A stretch of 64,000 nt of DNA from Streptomyces sp. CBMA29 (GTDB lineage Bacteria > Actinomycetota > Actinomycetes > Streptomycetales > Streptomycetaceae), in contig NZ_MECL01000088.1 of the NCBI RefSeq assembly GCF_014596445.1, positions 33,608 to 97,607 of the forward strand. Reading direction: 5' to 3'. Both the position numbers and the translations under genes were made by a program. Below, in pieces: positions 35,058 through 43,899 of this stretch. Numbering within the stretch: the first letter of the stretch is position 1; each line of letters opens with the position of its first letter. The notes beneath the pieces were generated by a model. It did no database searches. It saw nothing but the letters and a program-made list of their open reading frames with translations, and was not told the origin of the DNA.

Positions 35058-36533
35058 CTACGCCACCGGCCCGTCCTCGCGCAGCGCGCGGTCGACCAGG
35101 GCGCCCGCCGCGCCCGGGTACGCGGTCGGGTCGCACAGGGCGGCCAGCTCGTCCGGGCTGAAGTGGCCCTTCAGGGCGGACTCCTGGGCGAGGACGTCGG
35201 CGAGCGGGCGGCCGGAGTCGGCGGCTCGCGTGGAGGCCGCGGTGAGCAACGCGCGGGCGGCGGCCTTGCCGAGGTGCGGGGTGAGGACGGCGACGATCCG
35301 CTCGGAGACGACCTGACTGCCCGTCATATCCAGGTTGTCGCGCATACGGACGGGGTGGACGGCGAGCCCCTCGGCCAGTTCCGCCGCGGTGTGCGAGGCC
35401 CCGCCGACCAGCCGCAGGCACTCGCGCAGGAACTGCCACTCGGCGTGCCATACCCCCGCCGAGCGCTCGTCCTCCGCGACCAGACACTGCGTCAGACCCG
35501 CTGCCAGCACCGGGACTTGGAGCGCGGCGCTGCGGATCAGCGTGGAGAGCACCGGATTGCGCTTGTGCGGCATCGCCGACGAGGCGCCGCGCCCCGCGAC
35601 GCCCGGCTCCGCCACCTCCGCGACCTCGGTCCTGGCCAGCGACTGCACGTCGATCGCGATCTTGCCGAGGACGCCCGCGGTGAGCGCGAGCGCCGCCGCC
35701 AGGTCCGCGACGGGCGTACGCAGCGCGTGCCAGGGCAGTACGGGCCTGGCGAGTCCGGTCTCGTCGGCGAAGGCCGCGACCAGCTCGTCCAGGTACTCCC
35801 CCGGGTCACCGGCCTGCCCGCGGCCGGCAACTCCCGTACCGGCGGCGGTTTCCACGGCCCCGGCGCCGTACCCGTCGACCCGCGCGTATTCGAGGTATCC
35901 GGCCAGCGTGCCCGCGGCGCCGCCGAGCGAGACCGGCAGCCCGTGGTCGAGCAGCGCGGCCAGCCGGGCGTCCGCGTCCAGTACGCCCTGCCGCCAGCCC
36001 GCCGCCTTGAGGCCGAAGGTGGTCGGCACGGCGTGCAGCGCGAGGGTGCGGCCGGCCATCGGGGTGTCGCGGTGCTCGGCGGCGAGCGCGGCCAGCGCGC
36101 GCTCGACTCGCGCGAGATCGCCGCGGATCAGCCGCAGCGCCCGCGCGGCGACCAGCATCATCCCGGTGTCGAGGACGTCCTGGCTGGTCGAGCCGCGGTG
36201 GACGTACTCGGCCGCCGCCGGGTCGTGCTCGGCGACCACCCGGGTCAGCGCCTGGACCAGGCCGACCACCGGGTTCGCGGTCTCGCGGGACGCGAGCGCC
36301 AGCGCGCGCAGGTCCATCAGGTCGGTGTACGCCGCCGCCGCGATGGCCGTGGCCGCCGACTTCGGCAGCGTGCCGAGCCTGGCCTGCGCGCGGGCCAGCG
36401 CGGATTCGGCGTCCAGCATCGCCTGGAGCCAGGCGGTGTCGGACACCGCCGCCTCGACCGGGGTGCCCGCCCGGACCGGCGAGAGCAGCCCGGCGTCGAC
36501 GAGGGTGTCCTGCTCACGGGGCCGGCTGCTCAT
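35058..36533 (-). CDS. CreD-like nitrosuccinate lyase (3-carboxymuconate cycloisomerase family)
   Basis: 491 residues of the fumarase/aspartase superfamily, with DAGLLSPVRAGTPVEAAVSD at the start, EYVHRGSTSQDVLDTGMM and the signature GASSAMPHKRNPV near residue 320. The PcaB-like branch that includes CreD cleaves nitrosuccinate to fumarate and nitrous acid. Pairing with the CreE-like gene (ATGA overlap at 36530) is the main reason to prefer this over a muconate-pathway enzyme: no other beta-ketoadipate genes are present. It is the last gene of the biosynthetic operon. If a true 3-carboxy-cis,cis-muconate cycloisomerase, it would be isolated from its pathway. Confidence 0.8.
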   Translation of the reverse strand: MSSRPREQDTLVDAGLLSPVRAGTPVEAAVSDTAWLQAMLDAESALARAQARLGTLPKSAATAIAAAAYTDLMDLRALALASRETANPVVGLVQALTRVVAEHDPAAAEYVHRGSTSQDVLDTGMMLVAARALRLIRGDLARVERALAALAAEHRDTPMAGRTLALHAVPTTFGLKAAGWRQGVLDADARLAALLDHGLPVSLGGAAGTLAGYLEYARVDGYGAGAVETAAGTGVAGRGQAGDPGEYLDELVAAFADETGLARPVLPWHALRTPVADLAAALALTAGVLGKIAIDVQSLARTEVAEVAEPGVAGRGASSAMPHKRNPVLSTLIRSAALQVPVLAAGLTQCLVAEDERSAGVWHAEWQFLRECLRLVGGASHTAAELAEGLAVHPVRMRDNLDMTGSQVVSERIVAVLTPHLGKAAARALLTAASTRAADSGRPLADVLAQESALKGHFSPDELAALCDPTAYPGAAGALVDRALREDGPVA

Positions 36534-38785
36534 ACGATCACTCCGAAGGTGTGGGTCTCGGCCAGTACGGCGGGGTCCGCGCCCGAGACCCCGGCGACAG
36601 CGGCGGAAGCGCCGACGCCGGAACCGGAACCGGCACCCGTGGCCCGGTCGCCAGGAGTCCCGTCGCCGGAAGTCCCGCTGCCCGCGGCCCCGTTGCCGGA
36701 AACCCCGCTCCCGGAAACCCCGCTGCCCGAAGACGCGACCCCGGTCCCGGCCCCGGCCCCGGACGGCCTGGCCGCGGGGACCGCGCCCCGCGCCTCCCGG
36801 CCACCGGCGCCCCGGCCGCCCGCCGCCAGTCCGAGCAGCGCGCACGCGATGGACTCCGAGTCGCCGAGCGTCACCGAGTCGACGCCGGGCCTGATGCCCG
36901 CCGCCGTGACCCAGTGCACGGACTCGGTCGGCACACCGTAGGCGAAGCGGCGCGGATGCGCCTGCCCGCGCGGGTCGAGCAGCCGGTAGGGCCGCTCGGT
37001 GACGGCGAGGCCGCCGGACTCGTATCCGCCGCCCGAACCCGTCGGGATGCGGTACGGCGCGCACTGCTCGGTCGCCATCAGATAGTTCAGCAGCGGCTCG
37101 GCCGTCCGCCGCAGGTCCGGCTCCGGCAGCCGCGCCTCGATCAGCGCGGAGGCCACGACCGGCGGCCCCGGTACGACATGTGACGAGGCGACGAAGGCGG
37201 GCCTGGCCGGGTCGAGCCGCACTTCCGTGCCGGGTCCTGTGACCACCAGCACCCGCGCCTCGACCAGCGCGATCATCTCCTCGATACGGGAGGCGGGCGG
37301 CCCGATGGACAGGAAGGCGTTCATCGGGGTGTACCACCCCTCCAGCTCGTCCCGGTGCGACGTGCCGTCGAGTCCGCCGTGGTCCACGGCCAGCCGCACC
37401 TCGTTGCGCAGATCGCGCAGCACGTCGAGCGCGGCCTTCAGCGGGCCGCTGACATTGCCCGCCCTGGCCTCGCGCACATCGCGCGCCAAGTACCCGAGCA
37501 GCCAGCCCCTGAACTCCTCCCGGTCGGCGAACCGCCGTCCCAGGTACGGCGTCAGCAGCCGCTCCCAGCTCCAGCGCTCCTCCGGCTCGACGCCGTACTT
37601 GTCGAGGAGTTCGGTCTCCTCGCGCGCACCGGCCGTCTCCAGGAACCGCGCCCCCAGCTCCGCGCCCTCCGCCGCGCGGTCCTGGGCGTGCAGCAGCGCC
37701 TGGTAGTAGACGCTCTGGACCTCCTTGGAGATCAGCGGCCACAGATGGGTCCGAAAGTGCAGTCCGGGACCGCCGGTCGCCCGGTCGCGCGAGGCCGCGA
37801 TGTAGGCGGGGGTCAGCAGCCGCGGGTGGTAACGGCCGTACGCGCCCTTCTGGTTCTCGCCGCGCGCGTGGTATGGGACCCCGCGCCGGGAGGTCGCGTA
37901 CAGCGACGGCTCGCGCCCGGACGGCAGATAGACCAGCCGGTCGCCCTCCCTGCGGAAGGTGCCGCCGCGGCCCGCGGTGAGCAGCGTCATGTGGTCGAAG
38001 AAGTTCAGGCCGAGGCCCCTGAGCAGCACCGTCTCGCCGGGGGCGATCCGGGACAGGTCGACGTCCGCCGGGTTGGCTGGGGTGATGTACGTCAGCCGGT
38101 GGATTGCGGCCAGCGTCGCGGTCCGCTCCTCACGCGGGGTCGGGCGCGCGGCGACATGGCCCTGGGCGAGGACCACCGCGTCCAGGCCGTGCAGCCACCT
38201 GCCGTTGTCCAGCCGGATGCTCTGGGGCCCGTCCGGGTCGCCCATGGCGTCGGCGACGGCGACCGCGCGCGAGCGGTGTTCCTCGACGGTGACGTGCGCG
38301 GGCGCGTTGCCGGTGATCCGCAGGAAGCAGGAGCGCAGGTAGCGGCCGTAGAAGGCGCGGGTGGGGTACGAGTCGGGGTCGAGCCGCCGGGCCTCGGCCA
38401 GGTCCTGCGGATCGTGCGCGCCGGGCACGCGGCTCCCCGGCACGGCACCGCCCGGCGCCCCGGCCACCGGGTCCCCGCCCCCCGGCCCCAGCAGGCCCTT
38501 CGCCCACTCGTACAGGCTCGGGCCCGGCTCGATGGGGCCGTCGATGGTCACCCGGTCGTCGGTGAAGACGGTGATCTGGGAGGCGACGGTGTTCATCAGC
38601 AGATGCCGCGACTGGTCGGTGCGCCAGACGCTTCCTGCCCCGGGCTCCGCGGGGTCCACCACGTGGACCGTCAGCGCGGAGCAGGAGGGCGACTTGCGCT
38701 CGTGGGCGCAGAGCCGCTCCAGTACGGACAGGCCACGCGGGCCGGCGCCGACGAGGCAGACGGCGAGGTCCGCCGCAATGCTCAT
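36530..38785 (-). CDS. CreE-like FAD/NAD(P)-binding monooxygenase (aspartate to nitrosuccinate)
   Basis: 751 residues from ATG 38785 after GGAGAAG. GAGPRG at residues 13-18 begins an FAD-binding fold (CLVGAGPRGLSVLERL), then LLMNTVASQITVFTDD and PSLYEWAKGLLG, LLRGLGLNFFDHMTLL, GRYHPRLLTPAYIAASRDRA, all typical of the CreE/FAD-NAD(P)-binding class that N-oxidises aspartate to nitrosuccinate with NADPH and oxygen. Length exceeds typical relatives because of a ~100-residue Gly/Ser/Ala tail (about 650-740) before the conserved-looking end AETHTFGVIV. It overlaps the CreD-like gene by four bases. Upstream it is separated from the hydrolase gene by 211 bases, so a separate promoter is possible. Confidence 0.8.
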   Translation of the reverse strand: MSIAADLAVCLVGAGPRGLSVLERLCAHERKSPSCSALTVHVVDPAEPGAGSVWRTDQSRHLLMNTVASQITVFTDDRVTIDGPIEPGPSLYEWAKGLLGPGGGDPVAGAPGGAVPGSRVPGAHDPQDLAEARRLDPDSYPTRAFYGRYLRSCFLRITGNAPAHVTVEEHRSRAVAVADAMGDPDGPQSIRLDNGRWLHGLDAVVLAQGHVAARPTPREERTATLAAIHRLTYITPANPADVDLSRIAPGETVLLRGLGLNFFDHMTLLTAGRGGTFRREGDRLVYLPSGREPSLYATSRRGVPYHARGENQKGAYGRYHPRLLTPAYIAASRDRATGGPGLHFRTHLWPLISKEVQSVYYQALLHAQDRAAEGAELGARFLETAGAREETELLDKYGVEPEERWSWERLLTPYLGRRFADREEFRGWLLGYLARDVREARAGNVSGPLKAALDVLRDLRNEVRLAVDHGGLDGTSHRDELEGWYTPMNAFLSIGPPASRIEEMIALVEARVLVVTGPGTEVRLDPARPAFVASSHVVPGPPVVASALIEARLPEPDLRRTAEPLLNYLMATEQCAPYRIPTGSGGGYESGGLAVTERPYRLLDPRGQAHPRRFAYGVPTESVHWVTAAGIRPGVDSVTLGDSESIACALLGLAAGGRGAGGREARGAVPAARPSGAGAGTGVASSGSGVSGSGVSGNGAAGSGTSGDGTPGDRATGAGSGSGVGASAAVAGVSGADPAVLAETHTFGVIV

Positions 38786-38996
38786 GGGTCTTCTCCATCC
38801 GGTGGCCTGGTCCCCCGACCGGGCACGGGTGCGGGCGCGATACGCCGGTGGTGACCGGCGCGGGCGGTTGCCATGAGGGGAGGCGGAGGCGAGAGGGAAC
38901 CTTGTGGGCGGGTGTTTTCGGGCAGGGCGAGGCGTACGGGCGGCTCGGGGACGTGCCCCGAACCGCCGGCGTCGGGGCGTCACGGCATGGGGAGGG

Positions 38997-39842
38997 TCAG
39001 CTCTTGCGGGTGAACTCCCGTACCGCGGTGGAGAATTGGGCGGGCTGGTCGAGCGGGAGGAGCGAGTAGCTGTCGGCGATCTCGACGAGGCTGCCCTGCG
39101 GCAGGATCTCGGCGAGCCGGCGGCCGTGCGCGGGCGGCATGACGCGGTCCTTCTCGGCCCACACCACCAGCGCGGGCCGGTCGAAGGAGGAGAGCCCCTC
39201 GCTCACGCCGACCAGCAGCTTCTTGTCGGCGGCGATACCGCGGAGCACCCGCACCGTGTCGCGCCGCACGTCGGCCTGGGCGAGGATCGGCTTGATCCAG
39301 TTCTTGCTGACGGCGTCGCCCCGCTTGGTGAGCCAGCCGAAGGCGATCGGCTGGCGCCGTACCAGCTTCAGCCGCATCTGCTGCATGAAAAGGCCGAAGA
39401 AGGCGGGCGACAACTTGCCGGTCATCACGACGGTCTTGCCGGTCAGGCCGGGCGGAAAGTTGTCGAATGCGTCGCAGGACGCCAGCACAATTGAGCCGAC
39501 GCGCGGCGCGCCTTCGTCCACGAGCAATTGCACGACGGCGCCGCCGGTGTCATTGCCGACCAGGGTGACATTGTCCAGATCCAGCCGTTCGAGGAATTCC
39601 CCGACCAGCCGGGCGAGTCCGCGCGGCGAAAGGTCGGCGTCCTCCTTGACCGGCTTGGTGTGGGCGCCCATCGGCAGCACCGGCACCACGCACCGGTGGT
39701 CGGCGCGCAGATCGGCGACCACGTCCGCCCAGAGGGTCTCGTCCATCAGGAGGCCGTGCAGCAGGACGAGCACCGGCCCGTCGCCGCCGGTGTCCTGGTA
39801 GTCGATCGTCCCGGCCGAGAGTTCGATCTGTTCCATGGTCAT
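38997..39842 (-). CDS. Alpha/beta hydrolase with atypical active site
   Basis: 281 residues. LVLLHGLLMDETLW supplies the oxyanion region, and the nucleophile elbow is VGNDTGGA, an Asp as in epoxide hydrolases or haloalkane dehalogenases. WAEKDRV gives the acid. The usual catalytic His in the xGHxxPLDQP position is Ser (DSYSLLPLDQP), so ordinary hydrolase chemistry is doubtful. The ATG at 39842 is 76 bases after the CrtA-like gene on the same strand. It may act as a non-hydrolytic catalyst or binder in the pathway. Confidence 0.78.
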   Translation of the reverse strand: MTMEQIELSAGTIDYQDTGGDGPVLVLLHGLLMDETLWADVVADLRADHRCVVPVLPMGAHTKPVKEDADLSPRGLARLVGEFLERLDLDNVTLVGNDTGGAVVQLLVDEGAPRVGSIVLASCDAFDNFPPGLTGKTVVMTGKLSPAFFGLFMQQMRLKLVRRQPIAFGWLTKRGDAVSKNWIKPILAQADVRRDTVRVLRGIAADKKLLVGVSEGLSSFDRPALVVWAEKDRVMPPAHGRRLAEILPQGSLVEIADSYSLLPLDQPAQFSTAVREFTRKS

Positions 39843-39918
39843 ACGTCAAACCCGTCTGTCGGCTCGCCGTGGCGGGGTTTATTCGACGGATGTTCCGTCA
39901 GCACTCCCCGCATTGGCC

Positions 39919-40650
39919 TCAGTTGGTGGTCAGCGGCTTGAGCATATCGAGCGGATTGCGCCCGCTCCAATGTCCGTCGACCGCGTACGGCCTGAGCCGC
40001 ACGAAGAGCGTTTCGTGGTGGAAATCGCGTTCCTCGTGCTTCTTCATCGCCCTGACGTGGCCGCCGGGGTAGGAACCGACCGTGTACTGGCGCATTTCCT
40101 TGACGCTGCGCCAGAGCGAGAAGGTCGCCACGTGATTGGGCGGCCTGATCAGCGAGGTGCCTTCGAGGAACGCGGGGTGGTGGGCGGCGTCGCGCTCGGC
40201 GTGCGAGGCGGCGGCGACGAACGGCACCACCCGGTTGAGGCGTACGCGGGCCAGGGTGAGCACCCCGATGGGGTGATCGTCCACGGGTATCTCGCGGCGC
40301 GGCAGCTCCATCAGGCCGGGCCAGGCGCCGAGGGTGCGGACCGGCTCGAACCGGGCCCGCCAGCCGTTCTCGTACGGCTTGGCGACCGGGTGCGACAGGA
40401 AGCGGTCGAGCGCCTCGTCGCTGTCCCACGCGGCGATCATCGCGGCGCCGGTGGGCTTGACGTCGAACATCGCGCTCTGCGAGCGCAGCGGGCTCATCAG
40501 GAAGGGGCTCGCCCAGTGCAGACCCTCGTGCGCCTCGGGGTCGGGGCCGTTGCGCAGGGCGCTCATGGCCTTGGCGGGGCCGACCTCGGCGAGGTGCAGG
40601 GACATGATCATGCCCGAGCCGATGCGGGGTGTTTCCAGGTTCTCAGGCAC
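39919..40650 (-). CDS. CrtA-like (spheroidene monooxygenase-type) protein
   Basis: 243 residues from a GTG at 40650; an internal ATG near 40608 is an alternative. The C-terminal half (VATFSLWRSVKEMRQYTVG, MKKHEERDFHHETLFVRLRPY) resembles the CrtA/antibiotic-monooxygenase-like family, whose conserved His-His/Phe-Arg block it retains. CrtA oxygenates carotenoids; no carotenoid genes are here, so a tailoring oxidation or a cofactor-binding role is more likely. The weak ribosome site fits coupled translation from the upstream amine oxidase gene (39 bases away). Confidence 0.65.
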   Translation of the reverse strand: MPENLETPRIGSGMIMSLHLAEVGPAKAMSALRNGPDPEAHEGLHWASPFLMSPLRSQSAMFDVKPTGAAMIAAWDSDEALDRFLSHPVAKPYENGWRARFEPVRTLGAWPGLMELPRREIPVDDHPIGVLTLARVRLNRVVPFVAAASHAERDAAHHPAFLEGTSLIRPPNHVATFSLWRSVKEMRQYTVGSYPGGHVRAMKKHEERDFHHETLFVRLRPYAVDGHWSGRNPLDMLKPLTTN

Positions 40651-40689
40651 GCTGGCTGTCGCCTTTCGTCGCGTGGGCGCTTCCGGATC

Positions 40690-42129
40690 TCATCGCGTGG
40701 GCTCTTCGACGGGCACGGCGGTCTTCTGGGTCACCAGCGGACGCCCGGGGTCCTCGCCGGTCTCGCGCCCGATGATCTCGGTGGCGACGCGGCGGCCGGA
40801 GTAGATCGCCCCGGACATCGACCCGAACTCGTGGGGCACGGACTCCGCTCCGGCCCAGTGGATCCGGCCGACCGGCTGCTTGAGCGCGGGACCGTACTCG
40901 GTGTACAGACCGGGCGGGGCGTAGGCGTGGTAACAGCCGCGGGTGTACGGCTCCGCCATCCAGTTCTGCTCCAGCAGGTCGTACGGCTTGCCCGCGCGCG
41001 GCCCGAAGAAGCGCTCCAACTCCCGCAGGACCAGGGCGCGTCGCTCGCCCGCGGGCAGCTTGGCGACCTGCCGGGCGGGCGGCCCGGTGACGAAGCCGGT
41101 CAGGACGCCGGGCGTGCCGTCGGGCGGGCTGCTGTCGACCGTGGCACGGACCGGGCTGGAGTGGCTGATCACATGCCCGGTGAAGCCCTCGGCGCGCCAG
41201 AACGGCTCGTCGTACAGCGCCAGGTACTTGATGGCGGCGCCCATCGTCATGCGCTGGCTGACGTGGTCGCGGTGCTCGGGCAGCGGCGGGTCGTACTCGA
41301 TCCGCCCGGCCAGCGGTACGGGCACGGCCATCACGACCCAGCGGCCGACCGCCTCGAATCCGGCGCCGCGCACCCGGACGTGCTCACCGGAGTGCGTGAT
41401 GCTGCGGACCTCGGCGTTGAGGTACGTCTCGTCGTCCACGGTCTTCGCCAGGGTCATCGCCAGATTGTGCGAGCCGCCGACGAAGCGGTTCTCCAGGGTG
41501 CCGCCGGTGATCTGGGTCATGGCCCGGAAACCGCCGGTGCCGTTGGAGTAGTTGAGGACGTGCAGCAGGGAGACGTCGGCCGGTGCGGCGGCCATGCCCG
41601 CCTCGATCATCAGCCGCATCAGGGCGCGGCCGCCCTTGGTGCGGACATTGCGCTGCGTCCAGGACCACATGGTCTCGCTGTCCCACCGGGTGGCGTGCGG
41701 GGCCTCCCAGGGGGCGTCCTGCGGTACTTCGCGGCGCATCCGCTCGATGCGCAGCGCCGCCTGCCCGAAGTCCAGCAGCGTGGCCGCGCTGACCTTGGGC
41801 GCCATGCCCTTCCAGGGCCGCATCGTGCCGCCGTCGTCGATCAGCCGGTAGCCGGTGTCGTAGACCTTCGCGGTCTTGATGCCGACAGACTGGGCGGCCC
41901 GGTGGCTGATCGTCCCGGCCTGGCCGTAGAACTCACAGCCCAGTTCGGCGACCTTGCCGTCCCCGAGGGGCTTGCTCAGCGACCGGCCGCCGAGGCGGGA
42001 ACGGGCTTCGAGCAGCGCCACGCTCTTCCCGGCCATCTTCAGTTCGCGCGCGGCCGTGATCCCGGCAAAACCCGCACCGACGACGATCACATCGGCTTCT
42101 ATCGATGGGTACTCGCTGATGTCGTGCAA
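40690..42129 (-). CDS. Flavin-containing amine oxidase, paralogue 1
   Basis: 479 residues. FAD-binding VIVVGAGFAGITAARELKMAG at the N-terminus, GGRSLSKPLGDGKVAELG, and C-terminal GRIHWAGAESVPHEFGSM are standard monoamine-oxidase-superfamily motifs. The start is a TTG at 42129 with AGGAGAGG just upstream; no in-frame ATG is nearby. It shares length and order of motifs with the gene at 46822-48261. Likely oxidises an amine or amino-acid-derived intermediate in the pathway. It is 51 bases downstream of the AMP-ligase gene. Confidence 0.88.
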   Translation of the reverse strand: MHDISEYPSIEADVIVVGAGFAGITAARELKMAGKSVALLEARSRLGGRSLSKPLGDGKVAELGCEFYGQAGTISHRAAQSVGIKTAKVYDTGYRLIDDGGTMRPWKGMAPKVSAATLLDFGQAALRIERMRREVPQDAPWEAPHATRWDSETMWSWTQRNVRTKGGRALMRLMIEAGMAAAPADVSLLHVLNYSNGTGGFRAMTQITGGTLENRFVGGSHNLAMTLAKTVDDETYLNAEVRSITHSGEHVRVRGAGFEAVGRWVVMAVPVPLAGRIEYDPPLPEHRDHVSQRMTMGAAIKYLALYDEPFWRAEGFTGHVISHSSPVRATVDSSPPDGTPGVLTGFVTGPPARQVAKLPAGERRALVLRELERFFGPRAGKPYDLLEQNWMAEPYTRGCYHAYAPPGLYTEYGPALKQPVGRIHWAGAESVPHEFGSMSGAIYSGRRVATEIIGRETGEDPGRPLVTQKTAVPVEEPTR

Positions 42130-42180
42130 TGCCCTCTCCTACAGTTCGGGGGTCGATCCGCGCCGGGGTCCGCCGGGGCC

Positions 42181-43899
42181 TTACGCGCCGTCGCGCAGCA
42201 CCACGTCCTGGCTGACCGCCTCCAGGCCGCCGTTGTCGCGGTTCTTGATCATCTCGGTGAGGAGGTAGCGCCGGGCCTTGACGGTCGCGGTGCGCTGGAG
42301 GTCGTCGGGCGTGACCTCCAACGGGACGCCCAGGCCGGTGATCCCGGCCGAGGCGGACTTCCAGACCTCGGGGTCGAGGGACTTCCCGTCGCGCATGCAG
42401 ACCACCGGGACCGGCCTGCCCTGCTCGTCGGGGACGACCACGATCTCCTCGGCGTTGGGAATCCGCTCCAGCAGCACGTCCTCGATCCACAGGCAGCTCT
42501 CGACGCCCTCGATACGGTCCGCGATGCGGTCCAGGATCTCGATCTGCCCGAGCCGGCCGCGCCGCCCCCAGTCCCCGGTGTCGAACCACTTGCCGTGCCG
42601 GCGCTCGGCGAACTTCTCCGGCGTACCGACGAAGGACAGCGCGCGGGCCGGGGTCCTGACCTGGATCATGCCCGGATCCGACTGGTCGGAGCGGCGCTTG
42701 CCGGTCTCCGGGTCGGCGATCCTGGCCCGGATGCCGGGCACCTCCCAGCCGACGCTGCGGGTGTCGCGGCCCTTGAGCCGGCCGAACGAGCCCCGGGTGT
42801 ACGGGCGGACCGACACCACCTGAGTCTCGGTCATGCCGTAGCACTGGAGCCAGACCGGGTACTTGCGCTTGGACGCGTCCAGCAGCGCCTGGATGGTGCG
42901 CGGGTGCATCGCGTCGAAGGAGTTGAAGTACAGCCGGATGCTGGAGAACGGCTCCGACGGATCGTCGATGATCCGCTCCCAGCCCATGAAGTTGTTGGGG
43001 TGCGACTCCAGGATCGTGGGCCGGTACTGGGGCAGCAGCCGCAGCATCGTCTCCTCGTCGGGCCTGGCGATGCCCAGCAGCGGGGTGCCGCGCGAGAAGG
43101 ACGCCATCTGCGTGATGGCGGCCCGCACATGGACGTGCGAGATGGCGCTGGCGAACAGCTCGTCGGGGGTGTGGAAGCCGGGGAAGATCGACTCCATCAG
43201 GGCGTTGTAGGACACGCCCTTGGCGGACGCCTCGGCGAGCTTGGACACCCCGGTGGTGCTCGACGTGTGGGTGATCAGCATCGGCTCGTCGTCCTTGAGC
43301 GGACTCGGCGCCGGAATCCGGCCGCCCCACAGGTCCGCCACCGGTATGCCGCCGTCGATGTCGGCGATCGCGGTCATGCCCAGGTGACGCAGCCGCTCGC
43401 CGTCCAGCCGGGCGTACTTGGCGACCTCGGGGTCGGTGACCAGGAATTTCGCCTGGAGGCGCTCCAGCAGGATGTTGATGATGTCCGGGTCCAGGCGGGC
43501 CGAGAGCAGCGCGGGGATCGCGCCGATCCTGGCGGTCGCCCAGGCCAGCGCCTGGATGTCGTAGTTGGGCGACTTGACGATCGCGACCCGGTCCCACCGC
43601 TTGACGCCCGCGGACTTCAGGACGGCGGCCATCTGGTCGACCAGGGTGGCGAATTCGACGAAGTCGAGTTCGACGCGCTGCTCGGGGTCCCAGGTGAACG
43701 GCTGGTCGAGGTAGATCGGCACCCGGCCGTGCTTCTCGGCCGCGCGCTCCGCGACCAGGCCGACGTTGAGCGGCTTGACCAGGGCGACCCGGTCGGGCTT
43801 GAACTGCGCCTTGAGCATCTTGGCCGCGTCCAGACGCCGGGCGGAGAGCGGGATCTTGGACCGTGTCCGGTCGCCAGCGATCGAAACCATACGACTCAT
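42181..43899 (-). CDS. AMP-dependent ligase, candidate diazotase or acyl ligase
   Basis: 572 residues of the ANL superfamily. The P-loop-like motif reads LITHTSSTTGVSKLA, the A5-type region CYGMTETQVVSV and the A8 region WFDTGDWGRRGRLGQIEILDRI are intact. The family includes CreM-type enzymes that adenylate nitrite for diazotisation as well as acyl-CoA ligases; presence with the nitrite-forming pair favours the first option but does not prove it. ATGA overlap with the FMO gene stop fixes the ATG at 43899; the ATG nine bases later has a better-placed GGAAGGG. No attached carrier protein is seen in the cluster. Confidence 0.78.
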   Translation of the reverse strand: MSRMVSIAGDRTRSKIPLSARRLDAAKMLKAQFKPDRVALVKPLNVGLVAERAAEKHGRVPIYLDQPFTWDPEQRVELDFVEFATLVDQMAAVLKSAGVKRWDRVAIVKSPNYDIQALAWATARIGAIPALLSARLDPDIINILLERLQAKFLVTDPEVAKYARLDGERLRHLGMTAIADIDGGIPVADLWGGRIPAPSPLKDDEPMLITHTSSTTGVSKLAEASAKGVSYNALMESIFPGFHTPDELFASAISHVHVRAAITQMASFSRGTPLLGIARPDEETMLRLLPQYRPTILESHPNNFMGWERIIDDPSEPFSSIRLYFNSFDAMHPRTIQALLDASKRKYPVWLQCYGMTETQVVSVRPYTRGSFGRLKGRDTRSVGWEVPGIRARIADPETGKRRSDQSDPGMIQVRTPARALSFVGTPEKFAERRHGKWFDTGDWGRRGRLGQIEILDRIADRIEGVESCLWIEDVLLERIPNAEEIVVVPDEQGRPVPVVCMRDGKSLDPEVWKSASAGITGLGVPLEVTPDDLQRTATVKARRYLLTEMIKNRDNGGLEAVSQDVVLRDGA

